Positions 14,955-23,542 are shown, counted from the stretch's first letter. The stretch: DNA of 25,704 bases from Thermoplasmata archaeon (GCA_007129655.1 SKVC01000032.1:1-25704), one strand, 5' to 3'. The notes: generated by a model not told the origin, from the sequence alone. Made by a program: numbers and translations.

Positions 14955-15791
14955 ATGCATAGTAGTTGTGTGTTCAAAAAAGCTGACGAACTCTTAAGAA
15001 GTAGATCGAAACTTTTCCATGAAAAAGAGGTCCATGTAGTTTCATTTAAATGGATAGATTATTCACCGGAACTGAAAGTTTACGACGGAGATAATATCTC
15101 GGAGCTTGACTTAGGTATACTCAACATCAATGTTTCGAAGGAGAAAACATGCGTAGGTACTTTACAGGATGATTATGCTCCTTGTCCAAACGGTGCAACA
15201 GTGTCTATATTCTCTCAATGTCAAAGATGTGCCAGTACATGGATTTCTAGACTCGAGTGCATATTCGAACCTTCGGGATGTGAAAGCTGTTCATCGGATT
15301 TTTGCGAAAAAGAACATAGTGTTTACCTGGCATTTCTCGGTAAATACCCTAAGATCGGTATGACACGTAAAGCTCGTTTGAAACAGCGTCTGATAGAACA
15401 GGGGGCGGACGCCTATGCACTTTTAGCTACGGTAGATCATCGTTTGAAGGCCCGGGAAGAAGAAAGGACTCTCAGCAATATGCTCAACATCCCTCAGAGA
15501 GTTGGACACAAAAAGAAGCTAGCCCAAATGGCGAGAAAACTTGACAGAACCGGTATGCAGACTACCTATCGTGGGATAAAGAATAGGACTGCCGTAGGAG
15601 AACTTCGTTATCTTAGAGATTATCCTATAAGAGAACCCCTGAGAAACGCACCACGGCTTAGGCCTACAGCTGGAATACATCGGGGTAAGATGGTGGGACT
15701 AAAGGGACGATTCTTGATATACGAAAGCAGCGGACTACAAGCTATCGATCTATCTGATCTTCCCGGAAGGAAGTTGAGGATTAGGAGTTAG
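14955..15791 (+). CDS. DUF2797 family protein
   Basis: A 278-residue protein matching DUF2797. A zinc-binding segment is marked by QCQRC (C89, C92) and GCESC (C109, C112), with C117 nearby in FCEKEHSVYLA. It is followed by a GIY-YIG-like region: YLAFLGKYPKIGMT (124-137), R141 and E148, then the conserved EERTLSNMLNIPQRVG. The nuclease-like fold is a family inference and no activity is established to my knowledge. The C-terminal ~80 residues are beta-rich. Its stop codon (15789-15791) overlaps the stop of the convergent FAD gene. No Shine-Dalgarno is visible, consistent with a short leader from the shared TATA box. Confidence 0.8.
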   Translation: MHSSCVFKKADELLRSRSKLFHEKEVHVVSFKWIDYSPELKVYDGDNISELDLGILNINVSKEKTCVGTLQDDYAPCPNGATVSIFSQCQRCASTWISRLECIFEPSGCESCSSDFCEKEHSVYLAFLGKYPKIGMTRKARLKQRLIEQGADAYALLATVDHRLKAREEERTLSNMLNIPQRVGHKKKLAQMARKLDRTGMQTTYRGIKNRTAVGELRYLRDYPIREPLRNAPRLRPTAGIHRGKMVGLKGRFLIYESSGLQAIDLSDLPGRKLRIRS

Positions 15792-17116
15792 CTTTGTACT
15801 ATACCTCTACCGGCTAAAAGTCCAGTCGCCGCGGCGTTAACTATATCGTGCGAAAGACCGGCTCCGTCTCCTGCAACGTACAAATTCTTCACGGTGGTTT
15901 CCAGATTATCGTTAACCTTCAAACGTTTAGCGTAGTATTTTATCTCCGGTGCGTAAAGTAATGTACTGGAATTAACACCGGGTATTATCTCATCTAGCAT
16001 CTCAAGACCTTCTATTATATTGACCATGGTACGCTGAGGGAGCGCCATGGATATATCTCCCGGGGTGTAATCTTTAAGAGTGGGTGTGATCGGCGAACGG
16101 GCGATCCTGCTATCAGTTGATCTTCTGCCGGCTATGAGATCATCTAGTCTTTGAAGAATCGGTTTACCTCCGCCTATAGTGGTAGCTAGTTGTGCGATAG
16201 CGCGACCGTATCTCGTGGTATCTTCGATGGGTTCGGTTAGATGGGTTTTTACAAGAAAAGCGAAGTTTGTGTTCTCGGTTTGAATATCCTTACGAGAATG
16301 ACCATTAACGCCTATGAAACCTTTGTACGACTCCTTAACTACGAAACCCTGATGGTTTGTACAGAAGGTTCTTACAAAATCGTCGTATCTTTTTGGGTAA
16401 AGGTGAAATTTCGGATCCCGATTTACGTTGATGACCGGATCCATCACGATGCTTGGAACTTCAACTCTGACACCGATATCGATAGGGGCGAAAGTGGAAT
16501 CGATAGGGTGTCGGGATGTAAGATGTTCAACCCAATCAATCCCTATACGTCCCGGGGCGACGAGTATCTTCTCAGATTCTATTGTTTTACCGTCGCTGAT
16601 TTTAACTCCTACACAACTGTTCCCCTCTACGATCAGGTCCGCTACCTCTGTTTCAATAGAGAACTCGATCCCTTTTTCAACCAGTTCATTCTTCAAAGAT
16701 GCTATAACCGCCGGAGCTTTGTCCGAACCGATATGGGATTGGATTATTGGATAGAACCGGCTTCCGATAGAAGCAGCTTTGCGTTTTAGTTCTTCTTCCT
16801 TCTCCGTATCTTTTTCAGCCGGTAAGGGCATACCATGTTTAGTTAGAATCTCCGAGACTTTATTAACCAAGCTCCAGGCTTCTTCTTCACCTTTCGTAAA
16901 TTCGCTTAGATTACCGCCTATATCGGGTCTCAAATTCACGGTACCATCAGAATAAGTACCTGCACCGCCGACACCGCTCATTATTTCATTTTCCGTCCGC
17001 TGTTCGACGTCTTTTCCCTTCTCTATCACCAATACATTGAGTCCTCTTCCAGCAAGCTCGTTGCTTGCAAAGAGCCCGGCTGGGCCCGCGCCGACTATCA
17101 CCACGTCGTATTTCAT
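15788..17116 (-). CDS. FAD-dependent dehydrogenase (COG2509-like)
   Basis: A soluble flavoprotein of 442 residues. The N-terminal Rossmann motif VGAGPAGLFAS (8-18) ends in an acidic IEKG strand (31-34) that binds the FAD adenosine. GVGGAGTYSDG is characteristic of the uncharacterised COG2509 FAD dehydrogenases, and VAGDGAGLSHDIVNAAATG near the C-terminus is the second FAD-binding motif. The substrate is unknown. Two ATGs compete: 17128 would be leaderless from a TATA-like CTTAATTATA at 17157-17148, while 17116 has GGAGAT (17125-17120) just before it. I choose 17116, because the core MKYDVVIVGAG then begins the protein. Confidence 0.88.
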   Translation of the reverse strand: MKYDVVIVGAGPAGLFASNELAGRGLNVLVIEKGKDVEQRTENEIMSGVGGAGTYSDGTVNLRPDIGGNLSEFTKGEEEAWSLVNKVSEILTKHGMPLPAEKDTEKEEELKRKAASIGSRFYPIIQSHIGSDKAPAVIASLKNELVEKGIEFSIETEVADLIVEGNSCVGVKISDGKTIESEKILVAPGRIGIDWVEHLTSRHPIDSTFAPIDIGVRVEVPSIVMDPVINVNRDPKFHLYPKRYDDFVRTFCTNHQGFVVKESYKGFIGVNGHSRKDIQTENTNFAFLVKTHLTEPIEDTTRYGRAIAQLATTIGGGKPILQRLDDLIAGRRSTDSRIARSPITPTLKDYTPGDISMALPQRTMVNIIEGLEMLDEIIPGVNSSTLLYAPEIKYYAKRLKVNDNLETTVKNLYVAGDGAGLSHDIVNAAATGLLAGRGIVQS

Positions 17117-17119
17117 TTT

Positions 17120-17157
17120 GATCTCCATATATGTTATTGTAGCCGTGTATAATTAAG
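17120..17157 (-). promoter_or_regulatory. Promoter and ribosome binding site of the FAD dehydrogenase
   Basis: CTTAATTATA (17157-17148 on the - strand) lies about 25 bases before the ATG at 17128, and GGAGAT (17125-17120) lies just before the ATG at 17116. A transcript starting near 17128 would carry this Shine-Dalgarno in a 12-base leader for the second start. Confidence 0.45.
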
Positions 17158-17168
17158 TTTTAGTAGTA

Positions 17169-17176
17169 TTTATATA
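17169..17176 (+). promoter_or_regulatory. Consensus TATA box, leaderless mRNA predicted
   Basis: TTTATATA is a perfect archaeal TATA consensus centred 26 bases before the ATG at 17199. The transcript should therefore begin at or within a base or two of the start codon; no Shine-Dalgarno is present. Confidence 0.7.
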
Positions 17177-17198
17177 GATAATATGTCTATCTCCTTTT

Positions 17199-17582
17199 AT
17201 GGACGGAATAAGGATCGGAGGCCAACAGCTGTACACCGAAGATAATACGCAGAACGTCCTGGGGCATCTTCACTCAATATTCGTTTCCGAAGGCTTAGAT
17301 ATCGACGAATACAACCCCAACTTGATCTCTGCTAATTCGCTGTTTAACTCCATCGAAGCGAAGGTATCTCCCTATCAGAAGGGAACACGGATAGAGGTAG
17401 ATCACGGTATATCAACCATAGGATTGATACTGGGACTTGTACTTCTATTCACAGTGATCGGTGTTGTAATATTCATACTATGGTACATGAAATATGACAA
17501 ACTAAAATCCGAATTGAAAAGAGCGTTTCCGGCGTTTTTACCACCGCCCCAACAGCAAAGGAGTCCGCCACCGCCGGAATAA
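17199..17582 (+). CDS. Small single-span membrane protein of unknown function
   Basis: I do not recognise this 127-residue protein. The first ~70 residues are soluble, mixed alpha/beta in character and end PYQKGTRIEVDHG. A single membrane helix spans about 71-96 (STIGLILGLVLLFTVIGVVI in its core), followed by a short basic segment (YDKLKSELKR) and a proline/glutamine-rich tail (111-127) ending SPPPPE. The basic residues after the helix suggest a cytoplasmic C-terminus by the positive-inside rule, so the N-terminal domain would be outside, without a cleaved signal. The strong TATA box and leaderless start support a real gene. It ends five bases before the convergent acetyltransferase stop. Confidence 0.75.
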   Translation: MDGIRIGGQQLYTEDNTQNVLGHLHSIFVSEGLDIDEYNPNLISANSLFNSIEAKVSPYQKGTRIEVDHGISTIGLILGLVLLFTVIGVVIFILWYMKYDKLKSELKRAFPAFLPPPQQQRSPPPPE

Positions 17583-17587
17583 AGGAC

Positions 17588-17995
17588 TTATTTGTCTTTT
17601 GACATGAACAGGGCGTCCTCGCCGTTTTCGTAGTAATCCGGAATCTTTTTTCTAGGCTTGAACCCAAGTTTTTTGTAGAATTGATAAGCACCCTTGTTAC
17701 TAGTGCGAACCGTGAGCGTCATTCTTTGAACTTTCATCTTCTCAAAAAGTTTATCCATCAATTCTTCGCCGATACCTTTTCGTCGATGATTTGGATCAAC
17801 TGCTATGGAAACTATTACGCCGCTTCTGGTACCCATAGCGTAACCCAAAACTATTTCGTTTTCCAGTCCAACCAGAAAAAGAGGACTGCCTGTGTAAGAC
17901 TGAAATATCCTACGATCGTATGGACATTTGAAGGATCTGTTCTCGATATCCATTATCTGCTCGAGATGCTTTGTTTTGTACTCTTTTATTTCCAT
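17588..17995 (-). CDS. GNAT N-acetyltransferase, RimI/archaeal Nat-like
   Basis: A 135-residue GNAT enzyme. The acetyl-CoA-binding motif A is RRKGIGEELM (71-80), preceded by the strand VSIAVDPNH (62-70). TSNKGAYQFYKKLGF (98-112) and DYYENGEDALFM (120-131) are the hallmark C-terminal motifs of the RimI/Ard1 N-terminal acetyltransferases, so protein N-terminal acetylation is the likely role. The N-terminus resembles RimI (IMDIENRSFKCPY). A TATA-like run at 18041-18050 on the - strand suggests its own promoter with a leader of about 24 bases. It is separated from the PhoU gene by 81 bases, so it is probably not part of the phosphate operon. Confidence 0.88.
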   Translation of the reverse strand: MEIKEYKTKHLEQIMDIENRSFKCPYDRRIFQSYTGSPLFLVGLENEIVLGYAMGTRSGVIVSIAVDPNHRRKGIGEELMDKLFEKMKVQRMTLTVRTSNKGAYQFYKKLGFKPRKKIPDYYENGEDALFMSKDK

Positions 17996-18076
17996 AAAGG
18001 CATCATTACTAGCTCCGGTGATGGAAATGTTCTGAAGGATTTAAAATTTTTGAGGTATTAGTTTTACGAATGGTTT

Positions 18077-18751
18077 TCAAACTTCGTGCTCTATCCTCTC
18101 GCCGGTGGTCATGTAAACGACACGCTCTGCGATATTGCATGCGTGGTCAGCTATACGTTCCAGATATCGTATAACTAGAATATACTGGGTACCCAGTGTG
18201 ATAGCCTTTGAGTCTTCCATCATATATGTGAGTATTTCCCTGAATATTTCATCATATAGTGCATCGACCATATCTTCCTTTTCGTATATTTCATCGATGG
18301 CGTTTCTGTCCTCCTCCACGAAAGAATCCACTGCGAGATCAACCATCTCTATGGTCATTTTGGCCATGTGAGGTATGGAAACAAGTTTTTTTAAGTGTTG
18401 TTTACCCAGCATCCTCCTGGCAACCTTGGCGATATCTCCGGAGTATCTGCCGATCCGGTCTAAATCAGTGATTATCTTTAAACAAGTACCGATCATACGC
18501 AGATCTCTTGCAACCGGTGCCTGAAGTGCGATCAGGTCTAAACTCTTTTTCTCGATGGCGAGGTCGTAGGCGTACATCTTACTGTCTATGTCCTCTACCT
18601 GACTTATCAGTTCTTCGTCAAGATTTACCAAGGAATCTATCGCTAGAGAAATAGCTTGAGATGCTAAGTCCCCCATTTCTTCGACCATATTCTTCAGGTC
18701 CTTCAAATCTTCATGATATGCTTTTCTTGCTTCTGGTCCCATTTTATTCAC
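18077..18751 (-). CDS. phoU: Phosphate transport system regulator PhoU
   Basis: A 224-residue all-helical protein made of two PhoU repeats of about 100 residues. Metal-cluster-type motifs are visible: DLRMIGTCLKIITDLDRIGRY in the first repeat region (core ITDLDRIGRYSGDIAK) and IRYLERIADHACNIAERV in the second. PhoU links the Pst transporter to control of phosphate uptake; in archaea lacking PhoR/PhoB it presumably acts on the transporter itself. The start ATG overlaps the pstB stop by four bases, so it is translationally coupled as the last gene of the operon. No PhoB/PhoR-like two-component gene is in the window. Confidence 0.95.
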   Translation of the reverse strand: MNKMGPEARKAYHEDLKDLKNMVEEMGDLASQAISLAIDSLVNLDEELISQVEDIDSKMYAYDLAIEKKSLDLIALQAPVARDLRMIGTCLKIITDLDRIGRYSGDIAKVARRMLGKQHLKKLVSIPHMAKMTIEMVDLAVDSFVEEDRNAIDEIYEKEDMVDALYDEIFREILTYMMEDSKAITLGTQYILVIRYLERIADHACNIAERVVYMTTGERIEHEV

Positions 18752-19566
18752 CCGAATCTTCCGGTTATATATTTTTCAGTACTCTCTTCTTTTGGATTCT
18801 CGAAAATCTGTTTTGTTTTCCCAAATTCGATGAGTTCACCGAGGTACATGTATGCGGTATAATCGCTTACCCGAGCGGCTTGCTGCATGTTATGGGTAAC
18901 GATCACAACGGTATAATCTTTTTTGAGTTCGTGGATCAGATCTTCTATCTTGGCGGTAGCTATCGGATCCAGAGCGGAACAGGGCTCGTCCATCAATAAA
19001 ACATCAGGCTCTATCGCCAGTGCCCTGGCGATGCAAAGTCTTTGCTGTTGCCCTCCGGATAGAGAAAGGGCGTTGTCTCCAAGACGATCTGATATTTCAT
19101 CCAAAATTGCAGCTTGTTTCAAACATCTCTTGACTACTTCGTCCTTGTCTACCTTCATCCCGTTTACCTGACATCCGTAATAGATGTTATCTGCTATGGA
19201 GAATGGGAATGGGTTGGGTTTTTGAAATACCATCCCTATTTTTCTACGAATATCCACGCAATCGGCGGTATCATCATATATATCGTAACCATCTAGCCAT
19301 ATCTGGCCTTCCGTTCTAACAGATGGTATCGTGTCGTTCATCCTGTTAAGACTGCGTATCAACGTAGATTTACCGCAACCGGAAGGGCCTATTATGGCGG
19401 TGACCTTGTTTTTCTTTATGTTCATGTTAACCGATTTTAATGCTTGGGTTTTACCGTACCATAGATCGAAATCCTCGATACGCATCTTCATACCATTAGG
19501 TAACTCTTTGTAGACGCATTCACCATCATCCTTTAGTATCCCCAATATTTTCTTTATCATCTTCAA
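18748..19566 (-). CDS. pstB: Phosphate ABC transporter ATP-binding protein PstB
   Basis: ATPase of the high-affinity phosphate importer, acting on the cytoplasmic face with PstA and PstC. It has Walker A GPSGCGKS (60-67), Q-loop VFQKPNPFP (Q115), signature LSGGQQQR (169-176), Walker B LLMDEP (190-195), D-loop SALD and switch histidine H225. The GMVFQKPNPFP motif is specific to PstB. Residues 1-26 are an extra segment before the usual start MKMRIEDFDLWYG; the longer start is supported by the ATGA overlap with the pstA stop. Family length is otherwise normal. Confidence 0.96.
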   Translation of the reverse strand: MKMIKKILGILKDDGECVYKELPNGMKMRIEDFDLWYGKTQALKSVNMNIKKNKVTAIIGPSGCGKSTLIRSLNRMNDTIPSVRTEGQIWLDGYDIYDDTADCVDIRRKIGMVFQKPNPFPFSIADNIYYGCQVNGMKVDKDEVVKRCLKQAAILDEISDRLGDNALSLSGGQQQRLCIARALAIEPDVLLMDEPCSALDPIATAKIEDLIHELKKDYTVVIVTHNMQQAARVSDYTAYMYLGELIEFGKTKQIFENPKEESTEKYITGRFG

Positions 19567-20786
19567 AACCTCTGTCTGTATTTTTCTCTAACGATTATTG
19601 CACTGATGTTTATTCCAAGAACAATTATCAATAATAGTAAAGCGGTGGCCCATGCTTGATTTTCTACGTCTCTGTAACCAACCAGCCTATAGAGTGATAG
19701 TAAATGGTACGGAAGTGCCTGTATGGGTCTGAGTAGGCTGTTTGGAGTTCCGGCACCGGAGAAATACACTGCTGTGAACATTATCGGCGCGGTTTCACCC
19801 GCTGCTCGTCCCAGACCTAGTACAGTGCCGGTCAAGATACCGGGAAGAGAAGGAGGGACGACTACCTTTCTTATGGTCTGCCACTTGGTAGCCCCCAGGG
19901 CTAAACTCGCATCTCTTAGGTCTCCAGGGACTGCGTTCAGAGCTTCTTCGGCCGAGCGTGTAACGATGGGCAATGTGAGTATGGCCAGTGTTAAAGCACC
20001 GGCGAGTAAACATTTTTGACCGTTGAATACTATCAAAACAAAAAAAGCGTAACCGAATAATCCGTGGACTATGGATGGTGTTCCCTGTAGTATATTTACC
20101 GCTGTGCGGATCAATCTTACAGCCAGTCCCTTACGTGCATACTCGGCCAGATAGATTGCTGTACCCACACCCAGTGGTAATACAATTATGGCTGTAAGGG
20201 CGATCATTGCAAGTGTTCCAAGTATGGCGGGATATACACCTCCTTGTTCACCCATGCTTACTATATCTTCTGTCAAAAATTCATAGGTTATTCCACCCGC
20301 ACCTCTGAAAATAATATTGAATATGATTATGAAGAGTGGTAATAGTGTTAGAAGTATAGTTACGTGTAACACATAAAGTGCGCCGGATTGAGCCCCTTCT
20401 TTACTGTAGTTGTGATAGGGCCTGAAGCTCAAATAACTGGTAAATATACCTACTAAAAGCATTATCAACGCAAAGAAAAATTGGTCCGGGATCCTGGCAT
20501 ATATCTCCCAAGGTCTGAGGTCAAGTACGTCAGGTATGTAAAAAGACATAGAGGCGATGGTTAGAATTACGGATCCGTACAACACCATCATCAGGTTCTT
20601 ACCGTCTTTCTTTGTTAAATAAGAGTATATTCCAGATGCGTGACAGGAAAGAGATATGAGTATCAAAGAACCGGCCATGATCCAATAACCGATATCAGAT
20701 TGAACGGCTAGTGAATGGAAGCCAATTATGGATACCACGATAGACACGAAAAATATCCAGATCGCCAGTAATTTTCTAATGCTCAT
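19563..20786 (-). CDS. pstA: Phosphate ABC transporter permease PstA, N-terminally extended
   Basis: The C-terminal ~270 residues (from about 136) are a standard PstA permease: first helix 138-160, GTAIYLAEYAR, and the EAA loop DASLALGATKWQTIRKV that docks onto PstB. Before this lies a ~130-residue region with four predicted membrane helices (about 7-27, 33-55, 64-82, 103-120), so the protein has 407 residues instead of roughly 290. The extension is in the same frame, and the start codon at 20786 overlaps the pstC stop by four bases. Both points argue against a mis-called start. Its function is unknown; a regulatory or partner-binding membrane domain is possible. Confidence 0.92.
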   Translation of the reverse strand: MSIRKLLAIWIFFVSIVVSIIGFHSLAVQSDIGYWIMAGSLILISLSCHASGIYSYLTKKDGKNLMMVLYGSVILTIASMSFYIPDVLDLRPWEIYARIPDQFFFALIMLLVGIFTSYLSFRPYHNYSKEGAQSGALYVLHVTILLTLLPLFIIIFNIIFRGAGGITYEFLTEDIVSMGEQGGVYPAILGTLAMIALTAIIVLPLGVGTAIYLAEYARKGLAVRLIRTAVNILQGTPSIVHGLFGYAFFVLIVFNGQKCLLAGALTLAILTLPIVTRSAEEALNAVPGDLRDASLALGATKWQTIRKVVVPPSLPGILTGTVLGLGRAAGETAPIMFTAVYFSGAGTPNSLLRPIQALPYHLLSLYRLVGYRDVENQAWATALLLLIIVLGINISAIIVREKYRQRF

Positions 20787-21664
20787 CTTTTCCCCTCGAA
20801 TTTTTCTGTGGTCCTTACTTGAAGATAGTCTGAAATTATGCTCATCACGGCCACGATGGTGAACAGCATTATACCGGCGGCGAATAGAACATTGATGATG
20901 ATCCCGTGGGATTCGCCCATCTGCACGGCTATCAGTGCTGTGAGGGTGTTTCCGGTATCGAATACATTGAAGAAGGGCACCGGCATACGCATAACCGACC
21001 CGATTATCAGCATCACTGCCATGGTCTCGCCTATGGCCCTTCCCATCCCCATTATGACTGCACTAGTTATACCCGATATAGCTGCAGGGATGGTGACTTT
21101 ACGGATGGTTTGCCATTTAGTTGCCCCCAGGGCAAGACTTGCATCTTTCAGGTCTTTGGGTACGGCCTTCATGGCATCATCGGACATACTTACGATTATG
21201 GGTAATGCCATGATACCGAGTATCAGAATGGCCGCTAAAAATGAATTAGGACCTCTCATCCCAAAGGTATCATAAAGGAATCTTCCCAGTAGTATGGCAC
21301 CTATGAAACCGTAAACTATGCTGGGTATCCCGGCCAGCAGTTCGATCAGCGGTTTGAGTATCATCCTGATCCGGTTGGGAGCTATCTCAGAGAGGTATAT
21401 GGAAGCTCCGAGACCCAAGGGGACCGCAACTATTAGGGCACCGATGGCCACGAAAACCGAGCCGTATATGGCCGGAAGGATACCAAACTGGTTTCTCGAT
21501 ATATTCCACTCTTTCGAGAGGAGTCCTGTCCCGAGGGCGTCTATGGCAGGGTATGCTTTAACGAATAAAAAAATAAAAATAAAACTGATTATCAAAACAG
21601 AAAAAGTGGCGATCCCGAAGAAGGTATAATGAACCATTTTGTCTTTTAACTTCCTCGAGATCAT
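20783..21664 (-). CDS. pstC: Phosphate ABC transporter permease PstC
   Basis: A 293-residue inner-membrane permease with six predicted helices and the EAA loop DASLALGATKWQTIRKV near the middle, identical over 17 residues to the loop in PstA. GLGASIYLSEIAP and IVYGFIGAILLGRFL are PstC-type segments. It forms the channel with PstA. It begins 12 bases after pstS and its stop overlaps the pstA start by four bases. Length and order agree with standard pst operons. Confidence 0.95.
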   Translation of the reverse strand: MISRKLKDKMVHYTFFGIATFSVLIISFIFIFLFVKAYPAIDALGTGLLSKEWNISRNQFGILPAIYGSVFVAIGALIVAVPLGLGASIYLSEIAPNRIRMILKPLIELLAGIPSIVYGFIGAILLGRFLYDTFGMRGPNSFLAAILILGIMALPIIVSMSDDAMKAVPKDLKDASLALGATKWQTIRKVTIPAAISGITSAVIMGMGRAIGETMAVMLIIGSVMRMPVPFFNVFDTGNTLTALIAVQMGESHGIIINVLFAAGIMLFTIVAVMSIISDYLQVRTTEKFEGKR

Positions 21665-21676
21665 GTTGCCACCGTT

Positions 21677-22516
21677 CTATTGTACAGGGATGAAACCCAC
21701 TTCAGCTACTATTTCCTGCCCTCTGGGGCTAAGGATGAAGTCTATGAATTCCTTAACAGCTCCGGTAGGTTCACCATTGGTGTAATAGTGCAGACCTCTT
21801 TGTAGAGGATAAGCACCGCTCAATACATTGGCTGTGGTCCCTGCAACACCGTCTAACTTGACTGCCGGCGTGTTTCCACCCACATATCCCATGCCTACGT
21901 ATCCGATTGCGTAGTCTGCTGTGCCTACCGTTCTCTTCACATCCGAATTCTCCAGTTGGGTCGAGTGAGCGGCTGTTTCATCAATGTCCATCATATCCAT
22001 GAATGAACCGTAGGTTCCCGATGTATCGGCCCTTTCAACAACATAAATATCTTCGTCCGGACCACCGACTTGGTTCCAATTTGTGATGACTCCGGAGTAA
22101 ATGTCTATGACCTGTTGAGTGGTTAAGTCGATTACACCTTGATCATATACCGTCTTGCTAACGATGATAGCCAATCCGTCTATTCCCACTGTGGTTTCAA
22201 CAACATTCGGTACTTTTTCGATCTCCGATGATCTGATATCCCTACTCGACTGTCCTATGTCCGCAGTTCCCTCTACTATGGCATTGATGCCGTAACCGGA
22301 ACCACCTCCGGACACAGAGACCCGGATGTTGGGATTATTTCTGTTAAATTCTTCTGCGCACATCTGTGATATAGGAAGAACAGTCGATGAACCAGTGACC
22401 GTAACCTCCTGTATTTCGTCTCCGTTCTCTGTGCATCCGGACATGAAAACCGCACTTATCAGTAACAAGCCCAAGACGCTCAGGACGATCGCTTTTCTTT
22501 TTCCTTGCATTTTCAT
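21677..22516 (-). CDS. pstS: Phosphate-binding lipoprotein PstS
   Basis: Extracellular phosphate receptor of the Pst importer, 279 residues. The N-terminus is basic, then hydrophobic (8-25), ending in a lipobox-like FMSGC with C28, so it should be lipid-anchored outside the membrane. Phosphate-binding segments are TGSSTVLPISQ (about 41-51), SGGGSGYGINA and RADTSGTYGSF. GQSSRDI is also typical. It heads the operon. The ATG at 22516 is 28 bases from the centre of the palindromic GTATATATAC (22540-22549), so the mRNA is probably almost leaderless; a second ATG six bases on is an alternative start. Confidence 0.95.
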   Translation of the reverse strand: MKMQGKRKAIVLSVLGLLLISAVFMSGCTENGDEIQEVTVTGSSTVLPISQMCAEEFNRNNPNIRVSVSGGGSGYGINAIVEGTADIGQSSRDIRSSEIEKVPNVVETTVGIDGLAIIVSKTVYDQGVIDLTTQQVIDIYSGVITNWNQVGGPDEDIYVVERADTSGTYGSFMDMMDIDETAAHSTQLENSDVKRTVGTADYAIGYVGMGYVGGNTPAVKLDGVAGTTANVLSGAYPLQRGLHYYTNGEPTGAVKEFIDFILSPRGQEIVAEVGFIPVQ

Positions 22517-22670
22517 CGAAAAGGAGTTAATCGGGATTTGTATATATACTTTATCTGTATAGTCTATAAAAGTATATATAAGCTATATAGTACTAAGTAG
22601 ATGTATGTAACAATAAATAATTTTCGTAAAAGCGAAGCATTTAAAAATATCCTCAACTTCACCGTGATTT
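22517..22670. promoter_or_regulatory. Divergent promoter region of pstS and sucD with TATA dyads
   Basis: The 154-base gap is very AT-rich. GTATATATAC (22540-22549) is a palindromic TATA box placed for pstS. ATTTAAAAATAT (22639-22650) is a TATA box about 26 bases before the sucD ATG at 22671, predicting a leaderless mRNA. Between them are two related 8-bp dyads, CTGTATAG (22555-22562) and CTATATAG (22583-22590), whose centres are 28 bases apart, with another TATATATA-like run between. They are candidate operators, possibly for phosphate control, but this is inference. Confidence 0.55.
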
Positions 22671-23540
22671 ATGGGCATATTGGTAGATGAGAAAACGAAA
22701 GTCCTGGTCCAGGGGATCACCGGAGGTCAGGGCAGTTATCACAGTCAATACATGAAAGAGTACGGTACCAACATCGTAGCCGGAGTTACACCGGGAAAGG
22801 GTGGGGAAGAAGTAAACGGTATACCCGTGTACAATACTGTATTAAAAGCCAAAGAAGAAACCGGTGCCACAGCATCGATCATCTTCGTGCCGTCGAAATT
22901 TGCCAAGGGCGCCGCACTTGAAGCGATAGATGCAGAATTGGACCCTGTGGTGATCGTTACAGAGGGAATACCGGTACACGATTCCGCAAAGATCGTGCGC
23001 CTTGCGGAGGTCAAAGGAACCACCATAATCGGTCCGAACACACCGGGTATAATCAGTCCGGGAAAGACAAAGATGGGTATAATGCCTAACCATATATTCA
23101 AAGAAGGCAATGTCGGCCTTGTGTCTAGAAGCGGAACTCTGACCTACGAGATAGTCAATTCCATGACAAAACTCGGACACGGTCAATCCACTGCACTAGG
23201 ATTGGGCGGAGACCCCATAGTTGGTCTGAATTTCATAAAGGTACTGGATATGTTCGCAGAAGACGACGAAACAGAAGCCGTTGTTCTCATCGGAGAGATC
23301 GGAGGAAGCGCCGAGGAGAAGGCCGCCAGATACATAAAGCGAGAATTCGATAAACCAGTGGTCGCTTACATAGCCGGAAGAACAGCGCCCAAGGGTAAAC
23401 GCATGGGACATGCCGGAGCCATAGTTTCCGAGAGCGGAACTGGTACCGCGAAATCCAAGATGGAAGCCTTCGAAAAGGCCGGAGTTTCAGTAGCCCGGAT
23501 GCCTATGGAGATAGGAAAGCTGTTGGAAGAAGCTCTATAG
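22671..23540 (+). CDS. sucD: Succinate-CoA ligase (ADP-forming) alpha subunit
   Basis: The alpha subunit carries the CoA-binding Rossmann domain and the histidine phosphorylated during succinyl-CoA + ADP + Pi = succinate + CoA + ATP. QGITGGQGSYH (14-24) is the CoA-binding loop, GPNTPGIISPG the hinge, SRSGTLTYE a conserved strand, and GHAGAIV holds the active-site H247. 289 residues is normal. The beta subunit gene sucC, usually adjacent and upstream, is absent here; the upstream neighbour is the divergent pstS. It stops two bases from the convergent flavin reductase stop. No Shine-Dalgarno is seen, in keeping with a leaderless start. Confidence 0.95.
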   Translation: MGILVDEKTKVLVQGITGGQGSYHSQYMKEYGTNIVAGVTPGKGGEEVNGIPVYNTVLKAKEETGATASIIFVPSKFAKGAALEAIDAELDPVVIVTEGIPVHDSAKIVRLAEVKGTTIIGPNTPGIISPGKTKMGIMPNHIFKEGNVGLVSRSGTLTYEIVNSMTKLGHGQSTALGLGGDPIVGLNFIKVLDMFAEDDETEAVVLIGEIGGSAEEKAARYIKREFDKPVVAYIAGRTAPKGKRMGHAGAIVSESGTGTAKSKMEAFEKAGVSVARMPMEIGKLLEEAL

Positions 23541-23542
23541 TA

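Noticed and set aside
19795..21275. Long + strand frames across pstA and pstC
   Set aside because: They are antisense shadows of membrane-protein genes that carry clear family motifs; they have no promoter or motif of their own.
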